Below, piece by piece: positions 50,301 through 61,447 of a DNA stretch of 64,000 nucleotides; the first letter of the stretch is position 1, and the number at the start of each line of letters is the position of its first letter. The notes under the pieces are model-generated. The model saw only the letters and a list, made by a program, of their open reading frames with translations, had not been told where the DNA came from and ran no database searches. Made by a program: the position numbers and the translations under genes. The stretch is from Agrostemma githago (lineage: Eukaryota; Streptophyta; Magnoliopsida; Caryophyllales; Caryophyllaceae). Location: positions 22,066,734 through 22,130,733 of the forward strand of contig OY288259.1 of the NCBI GenBank assembly GCA_958450325.1, read 5' to 3'.

Positions 50301-50439
50301 TTTTCGTAGTCTTTAACTTTGCTATAGCTAGGGGTGGGGCCCAAATTGTATCTCGACTGTCCACCAATTTTTTTTAAATTGCGTTTTGATTTTTCAATAA
50401 ATTCTCATTTTTATAAAATAATAATAATAATAATAATAA
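50301..50439 (+). mobile_element. 5'-truncated LINE A relative with (AAT)n tail
   Basis: ACTTTGCTATAGCTAGGGGT and onward aligns with the last codons and 3' UTR of LINE A (AGTTTTGCAATTGCTAAGGG), with clear divergence. It ends in its own (AAT)n tail (about 50417-50438). Confidence 0.75.
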
Positions 50440-50929
50440 GATCATTTGCTCAATGGCCGTTTTGCAGCAGCTAACTACAATATATAGATGCTTTGCAGGA
50501 GAGAGGAATATGTGATGTGTTGGCTTCAGCTTAAGGCAGAAGGTTCAGATATGCTTAAAGAGCTAAGACAACCTAGTTTCTCCCCCAAAAAAGCATGGAA
50601 GGTGGAGTGGTGTAGGGTGGCAATATGTGCCATAATCTATCAGGACTATCACTTTTGGATTTAAAGCAATTCCAGGATTTTCAGTGGTTTGGAGAAAACA
50701 ATAGACCAAAGAGGGACTCGTATCAAAATGGAGGTTGCAACTTGTTTAGCCTCGAAATACCCTTGTACGAGTATTAGACTCGTATTACATTGAGTGCTAG
50801 AAAGATTTGGTTAGCTTCTTGTTTAAGTACCCTTTGTGTTTTCTACAAGGAAAATGATAGGTTCTGTTTGTAAGTTTTTCTCTTGATTCCCCTTTATGGA
50901 TGAATAAAAGAGAAATATCATTCTTACAA

Positions 50930-50998
<69 letters not shown>
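50440..50998 (+). mobile_element. 5'-truncated L1-type LINE with (AAT)n tail
   Basis: The 3' end TTTATGGATGAATAAAAGAGA closely resembles that of the L1 at 50999-56056 (CACTATGGATGAATAAAGAGA), so this is the last ~490 bp of a related L1. Frames are broken. The (AAT)n tail spans about 50929-50998 and abuts the next element. Confidence 0.75.
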
Positions 50999-50999
<1 letters not shown>

Positions 51000-51071
51000 T
51001 CAACCGCTTCTCTCTCTACTCTCTCTCTAGAGAAGGTTCTCTCTCGCGAACTCCATTAACGACCTTCAAGA

Positions 51072-52646
51072 ATGCCGGGTACAGGGCGAGGGATGGGGAG
51101 ACCCCTCAAGAATAAAGTACACTTTGATGAGCAAGATGATAAAGAATCTATGGGCGCTAATCTGGAGGAAAATGATGCAGCATCCATGGAGAAAACACAA
51201 ACCCGAACTTCGCACGATATGGGCAACTCCATTAATGCACTCATTCAGAAAGCTCTCCATGTTGCTACTAGTCCTAGGACTTCTGGTATGAATGTTTCAC
51301 CCTTATCTACTTCCTCTTCCTCTAAGAAAGTAGATAATGAGAAACCTGTAACTACGTTGCCTCAAGAAAACAGAGTCCTATCACCTGAGAATTCTGTTAA
51401 GGACCAGGTTGTTACGACTGTGTTAGACACTACTAAGCCCATAATTGGGGATGTTGCTGCTAGCTCCTGGGCTTCTAAGGCCAAGGATACAAAGAAGGGA
51501 ATGGAATTGTTTTTTGTAAAGGAAAGTGTTGATTCCGCTGAAATTGATATTGATCTCCATGATTTTGAGGATGAATTGAGCTTATGGAAATATACTTTGA
51601 TGGGGAATGTCACTGGAGCCCGTCCTACTGCAAAGGAGATGACTGATTTTGCTTTTAAGAATTGGAATCACATTAGCATGCCGACTGTACAGTATTTCAA
51701 GAAAGGTTGGTTCTCATTTCGTTTTAGAAGCCAGGAAGCCATGGATGCAATCATACGAGGGGGACCATGGTTGGTGGGTCATAGTACCTTGATCCTAAAG
51801 CAATGGAGTCCTCTTTTTTCCTTAGAAATGGACAGAGTTTCAATTGTTCCTGTGTGGGTTTTGTTCCCTGACCTCGATCCTTATCTGTGGTCAGATTCTG
51901 TTCTTAGCAAAATGGCAAGCAAGGTAGGAAGGCCTATGTTTGCTGATATGACTACCACTTACAAAGAGAGATTATCTTTTGCTAGGGTTCTTGTGGAGGT
52001 GGATGTTTCAAAGGAACTTCCATCATCCATGATCCTTAACCTTCCTGTCATTGGGCAATCTGTGCAAAAAATTGAGTATGAATGGCTTCCACACCATTGC
52101 TCAGGGTGTGGTAAGTTAGGTCATACATTGGCTAAATGCAAATGGGAAAGGAAAAAGGAGAACGATGCTTTGAAAAAGCCTACTGTCAGATACACTCCTA
52201 AGAAGTCTGTCCCTCAGGGGGGAGGTGGTACCTCAGTTGGGGAGAAACCTCCCATTCAAACTGAAATGCATCGTGGATCCTCTGAGGAAGAGCCTGCTAG
52301 TGGCCTGATTATCACTGACTCAGGACCCCAGCTGCTAGGTGGGACTGCAATAGGGGGCCAATGTTCATCACAGGAGGTAGCACACTCTAACTCAAGATGC
52401 TGTAAGCTAGGTCAGGCTGCTGCTCCTGTCAATGACATTGGTTTTACTCCTGTTACCAGCCACCATGGACGTAGTGGGATAGGTCTTAAGGTGAAAGGCA
52501 CTAGTTTAGGTTGCTTTGAGCAGGAGCCTAGTGGTGACACTATCTCAGTGATCTCCCCTAACAGGTTTGAACTGCTGCAGTCACATGAAGTTGAGGAGGA
52601 GGTGGCTCCTTTAGTGGAAAATGTCCCTCCTGATATACAATCATGA
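51072..52646 (+). CDS. L1 ORF1: DUF4283 and CCHC zinc-knuckle RNA-binding protein
   Basis: An intact 524-residue frame. Residues about 150-330 match the DUF4283 domain seen in plant L1 ORF1 (FKKGWFSFRFRSQEAMDAII, GGPWLVGHSTLILKQWSP), followed by a CCHC knuckle HCSGCGKLGHTLAKC near residues 341-355 and a Ser/Gly-rich tail. In L1 elements this protein coats the RNA and enters the integration complex. Its stop TGA (52644-52646) overlaps the ORF2 start as ATGA. It is TE-encoded, not a host gene. Confidence 0.9.
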   Translation: MPGTGRGMGRPLKNKVHFDEQDDKESMGANLEENDAASMEKTQTRTSHDMGNSINALIQKALHVATSPRTSGMNVSPLSTSSSSKKVDNEKPVTTLPQENRVLSPENSVKDQVVTTVLDTTKPIIGDVAASSWASKAKDTKKGMELFFVKESVDSAEIDIDLHDFEDELSLWKYTLMGNVTGARPTAKEMTDFAFKNWNHISMPTVQYFKKGWFSFRFRSQEAMDAIIRGGPWLVGHSTLILKQWSPLFSLEMDRVSIVPVWVLFPDLDPYLWSDSVLSKMASKVGRPMFADMTTTYKERLSFARVLVEVDVSKELPSSMILNLPVIGQSVQKIEYEWLPHHCSGCGKLGHTLAKCKWERKKENDALKKPTVRYTPKKSVPQGGGGTSVGEKPPIQTEMHRGSSEEEPASGLIITDSGPQLLGGTAIGGQCSSQEVAHSNSRCCKLGQAAAPVNDIGFTPVTSHHGRSGIGLKVKGTSLGCFEQEPSGDTISVISPNRFELLQSHEVEEEVAPLVENVPPDIQS

Positions 52647-55600
52647 TCATCGCTTCTTGGAACATTAGGGGATGCAATGAGCCCTTAAAGCAAGCTGCTG
52701 TGGTAAATCTTATAAAGGGCAAGAGGATTGATGTTTTTGGGTTATTAGAAACAAGGGTTAAGGAGGGAAAATTTGCAAGAATCCTTAAACACCAGTTTAA
52801 AGGGTATAAAGCTTATACAAATTATAACATGCATCATAATGGTAGGGTATGGGTTATCTGGAATCCTAGCACAGTCAGGTATCCTGTCTGCAAACCCATG
52901 ATCAATTTGTTCATTGTTTGGTTACTCATTTTGCTACATGTCTTACTAGCAAAGTCACCTTGGTTTATGGGAAAAATGATGCTAAGGATAGGCTTTCTCT
53001 TTGGAAGGAGCTCTGCTCTATTCAATCTTCCAATATTGCTTGGATTCTCCTTGGGGATTTCAACATAATTAGGAAAAGGGAGGAAAAAGTGGGAGGTACT
53101 GACCCTATTGAAGAAGAAATGAATGATTTTAATAATGCTATTAGTAGTTGCAATTTACAGGAATTAGTTGGTCAAGGATATGAATTTACCTGGACCAATA
53201 ACCAGGATCCTGATACTAGAGTGTGGACTAAGCTTGATAGAGCCCTAATCAATCTCCATTGGGCCACTACATTCCCTAACTCCTTAACAAGCTACTTGCC
53301 TTCTGGAGTTTCTGACCATTCTCCAGTATTAGTCTCTACTTGTTCCTCAAATCATAAGACTAGAAGATTTAGTTTTCTAAACTTTGGACCTCCCATCCTA
53401 TGTACAATAATATTGTGAAGGAAGCCTGGCAAACAAGAGTTCATGGGACTGATGGGTATAAGCTTTTCAGTAAGCTGAAGCTTGTTAAACATGGGCTTCA
53501 AAAACTTCATAAAAGTCATTACTCCAGCATTACGAATAGAATCTCTGAACTTGAAGGGGTTGTCCAAGCCCTTAAAGTAAAGATGCAAGATGATCCTTTA
53601 TCTGAGGAACTAATTGAGGCTGAGCACATCCTGTCTAAGGCTTGCCTGGACATGAAAAAGGCTGCTACCTCCTATTTTCATACTAAGGTGCAGGAAAGAA
53701 GGATGCAACAGGTGATTGGTTCTATTGAAGACCATGAGGGACATTTAAGGGAAGGGGAGTCTGAAGTTGCAGATGGGTTCATTAAATACTATAAAGAATT
53801 GCTTGGTAAGGACAGTCCAGTTAAGCCTCTTGATGTCAATGTACTATATGAAGGAAATACTATTAAGAAGGAAAGCTGGAGTTCTTTGTTGGGTATTCCT
53901 ACTGAGGAGGATATTAAAAAGGTTGTTTTCTCCATGGGATCTGGCAAGAGCCCGGGCCCGGATGGATTTCCTGCAGGATTTTTCAAAAGCTCATGGCATG
54001 TGGTTGGGAAAGATTTTTGTGCTGCTGTCAAAGAGTTTTTTCTTAAGGGAAAAATGATCAAGCAAGGTAATGCTACTATTATCACTCTAGTGCCCAAAAA
54101 GAAAACTTGCAAATCTGTTCTTGATTATAGGCCCATCTCTTGCTGTTCAGTTTTTTACAAGACTGTGAGTAAGATCCTTACAAACAGATTGCAAACTGTC
54201 CTAGATGATATTGTAGGGCTTGAGCAGGCTGCCTTTCTTAAAGGGCGTTGTATTCATGACAATATCGCCCTCACACAGGCTCTCATAAGAGGGTATGGCA
54301 GGAAGTTTTTAACGCCTAGATGCCTTATGAAGATTGACTTAAGGAAGGCTTTTGACACACTTCAGTGGACGTTTATTGGTGATATGTTTCGTGGGCTAAG
54401 ATTTCCTCCCCAATTTATTGGATGGATTCTGGAGTGCATTCAAGGCTCCTGATTCTCTCTAAAGGTGAATGGAGTGGTTCAGGGGTTTTTTAAAGGGCGG
54501 AGTGGGGTTAGACAGGGTGACCCTTTGTCCCCCTACATATTTGTGCTCAGTATGGAGTTCTTATCTAGGAGATTAAGGCTTATTAACTATAAGCCCCAAG
54601 TCTCCTACCACCCTAAATGTCTCCATATACAATTGAATCACCTCATTTTTGCAGATGATTTGATGTTGTTTACCAGGGGTGATGTTCCATCTGTTCAAGC
54701 GTTTATTATAGAAATGGACCATTTTGTTGCTGAGACTGGGCTCACAGTTAATAGGGACAAATCTGATTTGTATATTGGAGGAGTCAAAGAAGAAATAAGG
54801 AATGAAATTTTTGACATCACTAAGTTCAAAAAGGGGGATTTCCCCTGCAGATACCTTGGGATCCCATTAAATGACAGTAACAACAGGCTGGTGCATTATG
54901 GTACCTTCATTCATAAGATTCAGTCTTTGGTTAGCAGTTGGTCATCTCACACTCTCACCTTTGCTGGCAGGCTGCAATTGATCAATTCGGTTATTTTTGG
55001 TCTGTTTAATTTTTGGGCCACCAATACTATTCTGCCTAGAAATGTCATGGAGACTATTGTAAGAATTTGCAGGAATTATTTCTGGACTGGTAGCTATCAC
55101 AGACGTCCTCTTATATTTAAGAGCTGGGATAGTATCTGTTCTGCTTGGAATGAAGGGGGTTTTCAAGTTAAAGATTTTCATGCTTGGAATAAAGCTCTTA
55201 TAAGTGGGAAGCTATGGAAGATTATGGGAGATGGAACTGATCTCTGGACTGCTTGGAATAAGCACTACGTCTTAGGGCCCAGAACTATTTGGGAAGTTCA
55301 TAAGAAAGACACTTTTACATCCACACTTAAGAGTATCCTTCAAGTTCGAGATGAGATCCTCCAGAAGGAAGGGACTACTCAACTTGCAATTGAAAGAATT
55401 AAGAGTTGGGTTGTCAATGGAGTTTTTGTTACTGCAAAAGCTTATGATTGGTTTAAAAGTGGAAGAATGACTATGAGCTGGTTATTAAGTATCAAAGGAA
55501 ACCATGTGGTACCAAAGCATGGTATTATTGCATCATTGGCTGCTCAAAAACAACTAGCTACCCTGGATGCCATTCAGAAGAGGGGAATGTACCTGGCTAA

Positions 55601-55958
55601 CTGGTGTGTTCTCTGCAGGAGTGCCTTGGAAAGCTGTCAACATTTACTCTTTGCTTGCACCTACTCAGAGAAGGTGTGGAGATGCTTACTTGAATGCTTG
55701 CAGACTGAAGAACGCAACATACAACTTGTCATTGTGCTTAAATGGATTGGTGGGAGGAAGCATAGGAGACATTGGAAGCAGCAATTGCTCACTTCTACGC
55801 TTGCTGCAGCAGTGTACTCTATTTGGGGAGAGCGTAATGTTAGGATTTTTGACAACAATGCTAGGACTGTCGATACCTTAGTCAAATTGATTAAGTTTGA
55901 TGTATATACTAGGCTAAGGAGAGTCAATGTTGACCTTAGTAGAAGGCTTATGAGCTAA
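52643..55958 (+). pseudogene. L1 ORF2: AP endonuclease, reverse transcriptase, zf-RVT
   Basis: Starts at ATG 52643 inside the ORF1 stop. APE motifs: ASWNIRGCN, LLETRVK, GDFN, SDHSPVL. RT: GKSPGPDGFPAGFFK, DYRPISCCSVFYK, KIDLRKAFDTLQW (A), RQGDPLSPYIF (B), FADDLMLF (C). The C-terminus carries zf-RVT (CVLCRSALESCQHLLFAC). Two frameshifts (near 52905 and 53395) and one TGA (54450-54452, same frame on both sides) disable it; otherwise about 1100 codons. The protein would nick DNA and copy the RNA at the target. Confidence 0.92.
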
Positions 55959-56056
55959 GTATGTTGATAAACATACAAGGGATATTGTTTTTTGTAAGCT
56001 AGGCTCCTTTATTTTGCCCACTATGGATGAATAAAGAGAGTCATAAATTTCTTGCA

Positions 56057-56088
<32 letters not shown>

Positions 56089-56092
56089 TAAC

Positions 56093-56163
<71 letters not shown>

Positions 56164-56645
56164 GAGTTATTTTATGGGAATAATCCTAACTATATATGCG
56201 TGTACTTCTTAAAATAATCCAAACTATACGTAATCTCATTTTAATATGAACTACGCATTCATTAATCTCACTTTGCTATGTATGAAATTATGACTTGCTA
56301 TTACCGGTCATAGTGGTTTGTTGTAACTTTCTAGGGTTTTTTATTAGGTATGTTGCAGTTATCGTAAAAGCCAAAATTACAATTTTTTTTATAGCTTCTA
56401 TAAGACTAATGGTAAAAAACTGGAAGATGAATTTTCGGATTTTTTTTATCAATGGCCGAAAATGAACACGAAATGTGAATCATATCAAGAAGAAGAGTTG
56501 AATAAGGGAGGTTCAACAGGTATCCGGTCACCCATAGCAAAGAGAGGTTAATGAAGGCGTAATTCGTATTAAAATGAGATTATGTATAGTTTGGATTAAT
56601 TTAAGAAGCACACGCATAGTTGAGATTATTCTCATGAAATAACCC
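56164..56645. mobile_element. Mutator-like (MULE) MITE with ~115-bp inverted repeats
   Basis: The left arm from GAGTTATTTTATGGGAATAATC to about 56280 and the right arm from about 56533 to GAGATTATTCTCATGAAATAACCC are inverted repeats of roughly 115 bp. The 9-bp flanks TAATAATAA (56155-56163 and 56646-56654) fit a MULE duplication, though the left lies in a (TAA)n tract. No coding. Confidence 0.75.
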
Positions 56646-56654
56646 TAATAATAA

Positions 56655-58290
56655 TAGAGAGAGAGAGGGTGATGGCGTGCAAACTGGTCTTCTCTTCGCG
56701 ACTAAGGTTTTCTGTCGCCCGCCGGCCACTGTCCGCGGCGACCTCCTGCCACCCGCCGGTCACTATTTGCGGCGACCTTCCTCCCACCCGCCGGTCACTA
56801 TTCGCGGCGACCTTCCTCCCACCACCAGTAGAACCTCCCCGCCTTGGGTGTTTTCGTTGGCCTATTCCCCGACCCAGGTCAGTTTTGTGCGTTTTTTTGG
56901 TCAGGGTTTTCGGATTTTGCCGCTGCTGTCCTACTTCCCCTTTTGCTGTTTGTCGTCGCTGGTTTTCGACGTCACCCCCTTCCGCGCCTCTGTCTAATCC
57001 CTTCTGCCAGAGTCTCGCCAGAATTCTGTCGTTCTCATCGGAATTCTCGTGTTTTGGTCTTTGCTGCTAATCTCGTCGGAACCGCCTGCTTCTGTTGTTC
57101 TCACCGGATTTGTGTTGCCGACCAACCCCTGTCAACGGACTCCCTCTGCTCCAGTTGCCTGGCTGTGTTTAGTTTCGCCGGAATGACTGTTTTGTTTTGC
57201 CTTCCCGAATTTTGATGTCACCTGTTTCGTTTTACTTGCTGCTCTGTTTTACTTGTTGCTCTTCGTTTTGTCTCAAGTTTTGTGTTCCTCCACTTCTCTT
57301 TGTCCGCCGTGTGGGTGTCATTGGGTTGTTGGCCTTGGCCGTCGATATGTGTTGTGCGTGGCTGGTTATTTTCCTTTCGTTTCTTTTCTTTTCGGGTTTT
57401 TGCCTGTTCTTCTCGTTTCGTTCGTCATCTCTTTGTCATGCCTGCCGTTATTGTTCGTTTTCATTGTCCTTTCGTGGGTCTTTTTGTGTGTCGAGATGGT
57501 GGTGGTACACTAAAACATCCATGATCACTCACTTTCATGATCGGCATTGTATCAGTGACGACCAGGTAATTACTCGTCAAACTCTTTCCACTAGATAGTT
57601 TGTCGGTTTTTTCTGAGGTTGGGGTTACTTTTAAACGTATGGGTATTTGGCTTAGTGGAATTTGTCTTAAAACGCATGCCCTTCGTTCTAATTGAGCATG
57701 GTAAGGGTTCTAATTTTGTTGCACCTCCTAATTGCAGTGATGGAGTTGCTAGATTTATTCTTTACAGTATTCCTCGATCGCCCGCTCCATCTAGTCATCT
57801 GATGTTATTGTGGAGCCTTCTATATTGGGCTGTTTGGATGTGGCTTCTCTTGATCGTTTGTTGTCTATAGAATTTATCCCTCCCGGATGTCGTCTTGGTT
57901 TTTCTCGGGTTTTTAAGGGTGTTTTTGATGAAGTGGCTACTTCTCCGGTGATCTCTCCCGTTGGACAAGTTTGATCATTTTGCCTATGTGTATACTTAAG
58001 GCCTTTTTCCCGAGAAGTAATATGGAGTGTAGGGCTGTTTTCAAGCGTAAGCATCAAGAATAAAGTATTACCAATGTCATTCGTACTTGGGGTGTGCCTA
58101 GTGGCATTGTACAGCATCTGCGAGAGGCCTTAAATAAGGAGAATCCTTCTTTCAGTTTTGATAAGGACCTCGACTTGCATGAGCTTAATGTTTGGCAATG
58201 TCGGCGGAAGATTTGTGATGGTCATTATCCTGCTGCTGTCCGAGTGCTCTCTTCGTCCGGTGTTGCTGGTTGCTTCTTACGCTGATGCTA
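56655..58290 (+). mobile_element. second LINE A copy, 3' truncated
   Basis: Begins right after the remaining (TAA)n, with a long GC-rich 5' region carrying three ~35-bp repeats (from 56718, 56752 and 56787; CCCGCCGG(T/C)CACT). The coding part begins at ATG 57438 and breaks off at about 58290, before RT motif A. Downstream sequence is unrelated, so the 3' part was lost. Confidence 0.8.
57438..58285 (+). pseudogene. LINE A N-terminal region, decayed copy
   Basis: VRFHCPFVGL follows the start, as in the copy at 47053, then the finger-like segment with HFHDRHC. After several frame changes and stops it resumes as RTWGVPSGIVQHLREAL ... ELNVWQCRRKICDGHYPAAV, colinear with LINE A 47700-47880. This copy shows what the sequence at the frameshift in LINE A (about 47725) should look like. 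Non-functional. Confidence 0.8.
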
Positions 58291-58578
58291 CTTGATAAGC
58301 ACAATTTAGACCCTCTTTTTAGGCTCTTTTTTGTACCAATTCGAGGTGGTTTCTATGTTATTTAAAGTATTGTTATATTTGCCCCCGTTTTGGCTATTTA
58401 GTTATATTTTGTAGCCAATATTATGCATTACTTGGCTTGGACCCAACCACTCAAGCAGGCTCGTCAGATAGCGGGTTCACCCGGTTCTAAGAACCGGGAC
58501 CCAATAGAAAAAGGGCCTCACAATGTAGTTACTTCAATGATATTATTCTCACTAAATTTATCTGGGTGTAGTGGTAAT
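58291..58578. other. unclassified DNA with possible LTR and TE ends
   Basis: TTGATAAGCACAATTTAGACCC at 58291 resembles an LTR start but has no partner. Around 58450-58530 CCCGGTTCTAAGAACCGGG and AAAAAGGGCCTCAC resemble, inverted, the stretch near 61030-61090, hinting at a larger decayed DNA transposon around the hAT element. No gene. Confidence 0.35.
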
Positions 58579-60334
58579 TAGGGATGACAACAGATCCCGG
58601 ATTTGGTCCAGATCTGCAAGATCTGGGTCGCACGGATCAGATATGGATCCAAAAATTTTAGATCCATTGAATATGGATCGGATCCGGATCCTCTATTTTT
58701 AAATGGATACGGATATGGATCTTATTAAGCGGATCCGGATTAGATCCGCAAATCTGTTTTAAGAATAAAAGAGGAAACTAAGCTGCCAAAGTAATACGAT
58801 CCGATCCGCTATTATTGTTGGGCCGTGGTATTAGAAACGATGTTTCCAAAGCAGGGGCGGACCCAAGATATTTTATTTAGTGTAGCAAATTATATTATTG
58901 ATATCAATATTTAAAAAAATGTCAAATTACATAGAAAAAAGTGTCAACAATATTCAATGACTTCTCATATCTAAAAACTGTTTTACAATTTCATAATACA
59001 TCGCACTCATGAATATATCACACTCAAAAGTCATAAATACTCCGTACTAAGTAGTACGAAATAGTGAGTTTAATAAAATTAATTGATTATCGAATATTCA
59101 AATATCTATAATTTTACTCGATACTAGTTTACCCATTTAACGAAATGAATCAAAAACGAAATTACAATTTATTCGATAAGGATGATAACTCACACCACTC
59201 GAACTGACAAGCACTGAACCATGTGCAATTTTGCCGACTGACTGCAAATGATTTATTCAAAGTATTTCTCCCAATCTCCCACGCCAATTCACCAAAGTAA
59301 TTAAAAAAAAGTAAATTGGATTTCTAAGTTCTAACTTTCTATAAACAATTTTTTAATCAAATTTTCTATGAGCAAAGGAAAGTAAATTTTCTATAAGAAA
59401 ATCTTATAATCTATAAGTCCATTATTATTTTAATATATCAGATGATTTGATGACGGATGATCAAAATGACGGTGGACCCGGTGCTATCGGCTACGACGAC
59501 GAGGGAGAAGATGACATTGATTGTGACGAGGGTCTGACACTTAAGATAGGAAGACGAGACATTGTGGATCTAGATAATTGGAATGGTAATTTACTAATTT
59601 GTTTCATTATAATTAAGGAATCATGTATCTTTATAATTAAAGTAGAAGATTGGAAAATTCTGGCATTCAGCAATGAATAAGGGAAGTTCTAGTTTTTTTT
59701 TTTTTTTTTTTTTTTTTGAAATTGTGTATAATTAATGATTTTCTGTTTTGGAATTGGAAATAATAAGAGTAGTTAATGATTTCATTAAAAATTCATGAGA
59801 TATTAACTTACCTAGGGAAGGAAATCTTTTATTGATTATTTCATTCCATTAACTAATGGTATTAGCAAGGTTAAATCTGATTTTTATTTTTATTTTTTTG
59901 GTATAGCAGTTGCTACACCCCCGGTCCGTCCCGTCCTAAGACTCCTAACCCACTTATCCTCTTATACACTCTCTTCTCCTGCCATGTCTCTCATTTTGTA
60001 CTCCGTAATTCGTAAACTTTGTAAATTGATTTGACGAAACTTTAATTTTTTGTTTTTGTGTTATTTCTAAGACTTTTTCTTTAGTTTTTAAGACCATTTG
60101 ATTTTATTCGTAAGATTACAAAAATTTAATATGGTCACAATACTCGTTAAACAAAAAGTTGAAAGAAATTTGAAATTTTAATTAAGTTAGACATTGGATT
60201 CGCGGATTATCCGGATCCGGTCCAGATTCGACGGATCTGGATCTATACATTTGGGATCTGTCGGATCTGGATCCACTGATTAGGATGCGGATTTGGATCT
60301 GGATCCATGAGGATCCGATTCGTTGTCATCCCTA
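58579..60334. mobile_element. non-autonomous hAT-like element with GGATCC-rich ends
   Basis: The ends TAGGGATGACAACAGATCC and (reverse complement) TAGGGATGACAACGAATCG are inverted. The flanks GTGGTAAT (58571-58578) and CTGGTAAT (60335-60342) match at 7 of 8. Subterminal GGATCCG repeats are dense at both ends. Inside (about 58850-59940) a nested piece begins GGGGCGGACCCAAG and ends CCCCCGGTCCGTCC. No transposase. Confidence 0.7.
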
Positions 60335-60342
60335 CTGGTAAT

Positions 60343-61447
60343 AGATAGTGTTGGTTTCAGCAATGGAAACCCAAGTTCGAATCCCCACTATGTCTTTTCC
60401 ATTTCTCAATTTTTATTGGGTTAACAGTCATGCATTAATGACACTAGTCACCATAATTTTTGTCTCGTTATTTGTTGAGTTGTTATTTATGGGCTGAATT
60501 TTTCCAAAAACAAGTATATCATGTATGGAGTAAATTTTGCGTCCTCCAAAAATTGCATTTAATCGCTTTGAATTATTTTGGGAGTAAATTAACGACGGTC
60601 CTTTTTTAAAACCTCATACTTCAAATTAATTCTTTTTAAAAAAATTGTCCAAAATTATATGTTGATCAGAAGGGATTATACTAATTTAAAAGGAATTAAT
60701 TCTTTTTAATTTTAATTTTGGAACCTAATTTAATACTCGTGGTACCTAATTCATATTCAAAAATTTAAATTCCTTTAAATTTTCATTTTAAAAAACATAA
60801 TTTGGGGCATTTTTTTTATAACTTTAAACATTGAACATATGTTGGTTCTAATTTTTGAATAAAAATTTAAAAGAGAGTAATTTGAATGAGTACAAAATAT
60901 CTTAAAAATGAGTCATCGTTAATTTAATACTCGTAATCTTTTTGCATTAATTATAATCAAGATGTTTGTACAACGTTAATATACAAGGTATGTGACCCCT
61001 GAATTCTTTTAGGGATATGGAGTATTTTTTTACTATGAGGGGCCTCATTTTGAAAATTAGAACCGGGCCACCCAACATCATTTGACGGGCTTGCACTCAA
61101 GATTGCATCATGTGCTGAGGAATGAGAGCCATGAAGAACTCGATTTTCGAACCAGACACTTGCGATCCGAGGGACTCCGGAAGCATCTTATCCAGGTAGC
61201 ATAACCTTGAAGTGAGCATGAGAATAAAGAAGATAAAGCATGTAAGAAAACAAGAGGAAGAAACAAGAAGAACAAAGAAGACGAACATATTGAGCAGGGT
61301 GGTAGGCGCAAACTGCAGATTTCAGTGCAGTCTGCGGGAGCAGCCTGTACAGACTGCGAAAATTCACTTGAATCGCAAATTTTTGTTTTCTCATTCTCTT
61401 TATTACGGGTTTGTTTATGGGCTTGTAATTCAGCTTCCTTGTGTTAC
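60343..61447. other. AT-rich DNA, one short exon-like stretch
   Basis: No clear gene. 61096-61190 on minus holds an open stretch (LDKMLPESLGSQVSGSKIE...) ending at a stop, with coding-like composition; I do not recognise it and it may be a captured exon. The stretch 61030-61090 is inversely similar to 58450-58530. Confidence 0.4.

Larger units (their letters stand above)
50999..56163 (+). mobile_element. near-complete L1-type LINE with (TAA)n tail
   Basis: Starts right after (AAT)n, with a short pyrimidine-rich 5' UTR (CTCTCTCTACTCTCTCTC), ORF1 (51072-52646), ORF2 (52643-55958, broken) and a 3' UTR ending AATAAAGAGAGTC...CTTGC before the (TAA)n tail (about 56057-56163, with a few AAC interruptions). 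Order, APE-RT-zf-RVT domains and DUF4283-type ORF1 are those of plant L1 elements. Confidence 0.92.

Noticed and set aside
51072..52646. Host gene for a DUF4283 zinc-knuckle protein
   Set aside because: It is directly followed by APE-RT coding sequence with an ATGA overlap and sits between (TAA)n tracts, so it is L1 ORF1.
58291..58330. Complete LTR starting TGATAAGCAC
   Set aside because: Only a start-like motif is seen; no CA end, target duplication or second LTR could be paired.
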